From the IMG/VR virus record IMGVR_UViG_3300031234_000027, positions 1-31,133 of that record: a stretch of 31,133 nucleotides of DNA. One strand, 5' to 3'. How positions within the stretch are numbered: position 1 is the first letter of the stretch; each line of letters opens with the position of its first letter. The translations under genes were made by a program, and so were the position numbers. Under the pieces are notes generated by a model that was not told where the DNA came from, did no database searches, and worked only from the letters and a program-made list of their open reading frames with translations. This document shows positions 28,305-31,133 of this stretch, piece by piece. This DNA is from a virus.

Positions 28305-28552
28305 TGGAAGCTCCCCTTTTTCGGTCCCTGCTCGAACGCGTGATCAGCCCACTGCTGGGCGAATTCGACAGCCTCTGCCACCGAGTTGCACTTTGCGCAG
28401 GACTCCAGTAGGTTCCTCGTCGGTTCCAATCCAACCGAAACCGCAAACGCGCTCCCGATGCCAAGGCGGTACGCTGCTATCGCGTCCAAGCCGGGTAGGA
28501 TCTCGTTTACGAGTTGTATGTGTGCGTCGGTGAACCAGGTATAGGCTTTCAT
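28301..28552 (-). CDS. Small phage protein, 83 aa
   Basis: MKAYTWFTDAHIQLVNEILP follows GGAGG and overlaps both neighbours by ATGA. It is helical with LLESCAKCNSVAEAVEFAQQ. No family is recognised. Confidence 0.6.
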   Translation of the reverse strand: MKAYTWFTDAHIQLVNEILPGLDAIAAYRLGIGSAFAVSVGLEPTRNLLESCAKCNSVAEAVEFAQQWADHAFEQGPKKGSFQ

Positions 28553-28728
28553 CTCGCACCTCCGTTTTCAATCAGCAGCCCGTTCGCCGTGATCGTGTGG
28601 CGGATCTGCCAGGACTCGATTTCTATTTCACGGCCGCACTTTTCGCACGTTGCTGTTTTGCCCAGCGTTCGTACCTTCTCTCCGCAGAGGCATTCTACTT
28701 CGTAGACGGAAAACCGTGCGGGGCTCAT
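28549..28728 (-). CDS. Zinc-ribbon protein, 59 aa
   Basis: The ATG at 28728 (MSPARFSVYEVECLCGEKVR) overlaps the preceding stop. ECLCGEK and ATCEKCGREIEI form a CxC...CxxC zinc ribbon. It may bind nucleic acid. Confidence 0.65.
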   Translation of the reverse strand: MSPARFSVYEVECLCGEKVRTLGKTATCEKCGREIEIESWQIRHTITANGLLIENGGAR

Positions 28729-28940
28729 CGGCCACCTCGCGTGCGCGTCCATTCATCCTCTGGGAACATGGCGGAGAACGCGGCGTCATAGCGCTTCTGC
28801 CCCATTACTCGGACCCTGGTGGCGCGCCGGTGTTGCTCGATGAGGATATCGACGGTGCGCTCAATCACGTGCGCTACGTGCGCTTGTTCCACGTCCGCGG
28901 GATGTGGCGCAGTGGGAGGCTGTTCGCTGGCTCGCTTCAT
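28725..28940 (-). CDS. Small phage protein, 71 aa
   Basis: MKRASEQPPTAPHPADVEQA then HVAHVIERTVDILIEQHRRA and FPEDEWTRTRGGR. Polar and helical. It overlaps genes at both ends (ATGA). No family is recognised. Confidence 0.6.
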   Translation of the reverse strand: MKRASEQPPTAPHPADVEQAHVAHVIERTVDILIEQHRRATRVRVMGQKRYDAAFSAMFPEDEWTRTRGGR

Positions 28941-29146
28941 ACGGATCTACCTCCGGCGACGCGCCTCCTGGGGCCGTGCTTCATTTCCTTCAGCAGAGCG
29001 GCCGCGCTGAATCGGTAGACGACCTCCGCGTATTCGCGCAGCGCCTCGGCCATCTTCGCGCAGTTGGTGCAGAGTTCTTCCGTAGCCCAGCCACAGCTGT
29101 TATCGCAGGCCCGCTCATGCGTGCATTTGCAGACTCGGCACTTCAT
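28937..29146 (-). CDS. Small Cys-rich protein, 69 aa
   Basis: MKCRVCKCTHERACDNSCGW is followed by ELCTNCAKMAEALREY. Up to seven Cys in the first 30 residues indicate zinc binding. The start overlaps the preceding stop and the stop overlaps the next start. Confidence 0.65.
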   Translation of the reverse strand: MKCRVCKCTHERACDNSCGWATEELCTNCAKMAEALREYAEVVYRFSAAALLKEMKHGPRRRVAGGRSV

Positions 29147-29514
29147 GACGCGCCTCCAGCTTTTGCCGTCAGGACCTCGACTGCCTCCCGGTCCGTTTCC
29201 TTATCGAGCGCGAAGTTCCAGTGATAGACTCCGCCGCGTTCCGTTGGATCCTTCCAGAAGCCTGCCCTTGATGGAGTCCAGCGGCGCGACTTTAGGTAGT
29301 CGACGATGAGATGCTTTAGCCGCTCGGCCTCGGGGTCCGTCAGGCTATCGAATGCTCTGGTCCAGTGACTAAATCCCCCGTCGCACGGATCTTTCCAGAA
29401 GCCGTTTCCGTTTGGTATCCACCCGCGCAATTTCAAGCAGTCCTTGATGGCGTTCTGCAGTTGGCGGCCGCGGACTACTTTCTTCTCTCCGTTTCCCGGT
29501 TCGTAATGTTCCAC
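29143..29514 (-). CDS. Protein with tandem-duplicated W-domain, 123 aa
   Basis: A GTG start (29514) has AAGGAG about 10 nt upstream. Two homologous units follow each other: LKLRGWIPNGNGFWKDPCDG plus FSHWTRAFDSLTD (about residues 28-61), and LKSRRWTPSRAGFWKDPTER plus VYHWNFALDKETD (about 74-108). GFWKDP is identical in both. The unit is probably a small fold used twice. No function is recognised. Confidence 0.65.
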   Translation of the reverse strand: MEHYEPGNGEKKVVRGRQLQNAIKDCLKLRGWIPNGNGFWKDPCDGGFSHWTRAFDSLTDPEAERLKHLIVDYLKSRRWTPSRAGFWKDPTERGGVYHWNFALDKETDREAVEVLTAKAGGAS

Positions 29515-29535
29515 TTTTTACGATCTCCTTTTTTG

Positions 29536-29625
29536 TTGACACCTTCATTTCAGTCCCCTTCTCATATTTCAGTCCCCTTCTCATCGGGGAGCCGCCGGAT
29601 TTGTAGAGCTGCCCGAAGGTGTCAA
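29536..29625. repeat. Inverted repeat enclosing a 19-bp tandem duplication
   Basis: TTGACACCTTC (29536-29546) and GAAGGTGTCAA (29615-29625) are perfect inverse copies. Between them ATTTCAGTCCCCTTCTCAT occurs twice in direct tandem (29547-29565, 29566-29584). The site lies between gene groups upstream of the 29143-29514 gene and could be an operator, a replication site or an attenuation structure. Confidence 0.6.
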
Positions 29626-29629
29626 GCTA

Positions 29630-29935
29630 TCAATCTCCTGATGCCGCACGAGCCTTCTGTCCTCTCGCTACAAACTGATCGATCACTGACTGATTGAAGC
29701 CACTCGTCGCAGCTTGCTTCATGCGTCGGGATCCCCGTGGGCGCCACATGCCTCTGATTCTTCCGCTTGGATTCACACGGCTTTCGCTCTGCGCTGCATA
29801 CCCGGCGGCATAGCAAGCAGCGTATCGCTCCTCGTTCGCCTTCGCGCGACCTGGAGCTATATACCTCTCCGTGTCTGGCCGGGGCCTGCGCGTTTTCTTC
29901 GCTCTTTTTCTCGAAATACCCAACGGGCTGCTCAT
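29630..29935 (-). CDS. Basic protein, 101 aa
   Basis: AAGGAG lies about 9 nt before MSSPLGISRKRAKKTRRPRP. The N-terminus is very basic, then ERYAACYAAGYAAQSESR, and a C-terminal helix NQSVIDQFVARGQKARA. Nucleic-acid binding is likely from composition only. It ends next to the repeat structure at 29536-29625. Confidence 0.55.
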   Translation of the reverse strand: MSSPLGISRKRAKKTRRPRPDTERYIAPGRAKANEERYAACYAAGYAAQSESRVNPSGRIRGMWRPRGSRRMKQAATSGFNQSVIDQFVARGQKARAASGD

Positions 29936-30078
29936 CGTTCCACTCTCCTTTTCGTTTGAAGCCGCCCGAGCGCCCGGTTTAGCTTCCAATCAAAACCGAG
30001 CGCCCAGCGGCTCGCCAAGTTTCACTTACGCTCTGGTTAGCTCCACACCTCCTTTGTAAAATTCTTGGGTGTTGAATC

Positions 30079-30423
30079 TCATGCTGCCCCTTGGGGTTCG
30101 GAGTTTCCGATGGAGCGGCGAGTGTTTGTGTCGGGCCCCGGCGCGGGCAGCCGCATCATGCGCCACAGTTTTCCGTTCTCATCGGTCCACGAACCGTAGC
30201 GCAGGCGCAGGCGGCGCGTGATCTCGCGCGGCAGTAGGCCCTCGAATGGCTGGATCACCTCAAGGCACTTTATTGCCCGCTCGCGGCTCTCTGCCGCCGT
30301 CAGTGGAGACCTAAACCGGTAGTACGCTGTGGTAAGTTTACCCAGCCCGGTTTTCAAGAGCCTTCGTTTCGCGGGATCGAGCGCGATTCCGTCCGTTATC
30401 TCTTGCCATCTGTCGTCGTTCAT
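30079..30423 (-). CDS. Phage protein, 114 aa
   Basis: MNDDRWQEITDGIALDPAKR overlaps the preceding stop (ATGA). It has GLGKLTTAYYRFRSPLTAAE and PREITRRLRLRYGSWTDENG. Basic and helical. No family is recognised. A strong AAAGGAGGT lies about 50 nt after its stop, next to only very short ORFs. Confidence 0.6.
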   Translation of the reverse strand: MNDDRWQEITDGIALDPAKRRLLKTGLGKLTTAYYRFRSPLTAAESRERAIKCLEVIQPFEGLLPREITRRLRLRYGSWTDENGKLWRMMRLPAPGPDTNTRRSIGNSEPQGAA

Positions 30424-31133
30424 TCTGTCGGCTCCTTCAGTGCGTCGATCTCCTTCCAGAGTTTGTCGTCTTTGGCAAGCTCAACCATTGCAGCTTTCAG
30501 ATAGTCGTAGACCTGCTTGTCGAATCGACCGACGTGTTCGAGAGTGCGCTTATATATCCGAAGAACCTCCACAAGGTCCTCATGCGCGCGCGCCGCATCC
30601 TTCACAGCTTTCTCCTGCTGCTTGATAGCCTCCTCGTCGCGCCAGCTAAAGTAGGCGCCGATGGTCACATCCTCCGCCGTCGATGTGAGTAAGTACGGAA
30701 CCGGCAATCTGACGCGGGAAACCAGGGTTCTTGTCGCCTTATTTAAATCCGCTCCGCCGCGATCAATAATCCAGCGGCAGCAAATTACCAGCCCCTCAGC
30801 CGTCATCTCGCGCGGTGGATTACGCGCGGCGGCGACGGCGATCGCGTTCGCCGCTATCTCTGCGGCGTCGGTGGGCGCGCAATAACCGCGGGCGAAGTGA
30901 TCGAGCCACTTCTTTGCGGTCTGCGTATAGGAGTGGCCATCGGTCCCCCAGTACGTCACGACCGTAGCCAGCATCTGGTCGATATTCACCGCCGCCACTT
31001 TCGACGGAGTTTTCACCACCGCCTTGGTCGACACGGCCTTCGTCACCGGCTGCACGGAGGTAACAGCCGGTTCAGAAGGCCGCGCTTCCGGCGCCGCTGC
31101 GGGAGGCGACGACACGACAGCCTCGGCGCGCTT
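30420..31133 (-). CDS. Unknown phage protein, 5' end beyond window
   Basis: The frame is open to the right edge, so the start is probably missing (a GTG at 31115 is possible). An Ala/Pro/Val/Lys-rich linker (TKAVVKTPSKVAAVNI) leads to a helical domain with QMLATVVTYWGTDGHSYTQT, RNPPREMTAEGLVICCRWII and a long charged helix (EEAIKQQEKAVKDAARAHED). The end overlaps the next gene (ATGA). It could be an early or replication-related protein by position, but nothing specific is seen. Confidence 0.6.
   Translation of the reverse strand, partial: KRAEAVVSSPPAAAPEARPSEPAVTSVQPVTKAVSTKAVVKTPSKVAAVNIDQMLATVVTYWGTDGHSYTQTAKKWLDHFARGYCAPTDAAEIAANAIAVAAARNPPREMTAEGLVICCRWIIDRGGADLNKATRTLVSRVRLPVPYLLTSTAEDVTIGAYFSWRDEEAIKQQEKAVKDAARAHEDLVEVLRIYKRTLEHVGRFDKQVYDYLKAAMVELAKDDKLWKEIDALKEPTE

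Noticed and set aside
29547-29584. CRISPR-like array
   Set aside because: The two 19-bp copies are directly adjacent without spacers, and there are no cas genes.

Overview
The window is a piece of a tailed double-stranded DNA bacteriophage or prophage. Nearly all genes lie on the minus strand in tightly packed, translationally coupled operons with many ATGA, GTGA and TAATG overlaps. The head-morphogenesis cassette is of HK97 type: P27-like small terminase, large terminase, portal, prohead protease, major capsid protein, head-tail connector and head-closure protein. A tyrosine recombinase suggests a temperate phage. The host cannot be read from the sequence. The high GC and the secreted malectin-like protein would suit an Acidobacteriota host (Bryobacterales/Solibacter-like), but this is a guess.

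Layout, read in the direction of transcription from the right edge. From 31.1 to 26.7 kb there are many small phage genes: zinc ribbons, an excisionase-like double HTH protein, a cupin protein and a protein with a tandem-duplicated domain. From 26.7 to 20.4 kb lies an insertion-rich region with small conserved phage genes, an HNH endonuclease, an IS200/IS605 element and two different C5-cytosine methyltransferase genes. From 20.4 to 15.9 kb there is a malectin-like secreted protein, more small genes, a short tyrosine recombinase and a second HNH endonuclease. From 15.9 to 12.3 kb there are DUF4417, ParB-like, ParB-N6/N4 methyltransferase and, on the plus strand, DUF3489 and two small genes. 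From 12.3 kb to the left edge is the packaging and head cassette. The large terminase is split in its Walker A motif by an intein carrying a homing endonuclease. Tail genes presumably lie beyond the left edge.

The main discovery is that each C5-methyltransferase gene is, by itself, a transposon-like cassette. Both are bounded by related terminal inverted repeats starting GGGAATTATATA (or a variant) and by perfect 8-bp direct duplications: AAAACTAG for cassette 1 (20648-21933) and AATCCTTT for cassette 2 (26061-26723). Removing each cassette with one duplication restores a continuous reading frame in the interrupted phage gene. There is no transposase in either cassette, and the methyltransferase ORF fills it from one repeat to the other. 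The gene hit by cassette 1 was also hit by the IS200/IS605 element, and removing both rebuilds one ORF. Methyltransferase 1 also carries a nested ORF of about 368 codons in the +1 frame. It resembles a phage protein family I know from other genomes, so about 1.1 kb appears to be dual-coding.

Other notable points are a class 3 (W-C-T) intein in the terminase P-loop, an S49-S78 protease fusion, a CTG-initiated gene, paired hairpin-Shine-Dalgarno leaders before the capsid and connector genes, a structured tRNA-like noncoding region at 1.94-2.18 kb, and a 37-nt dispersed repeat.
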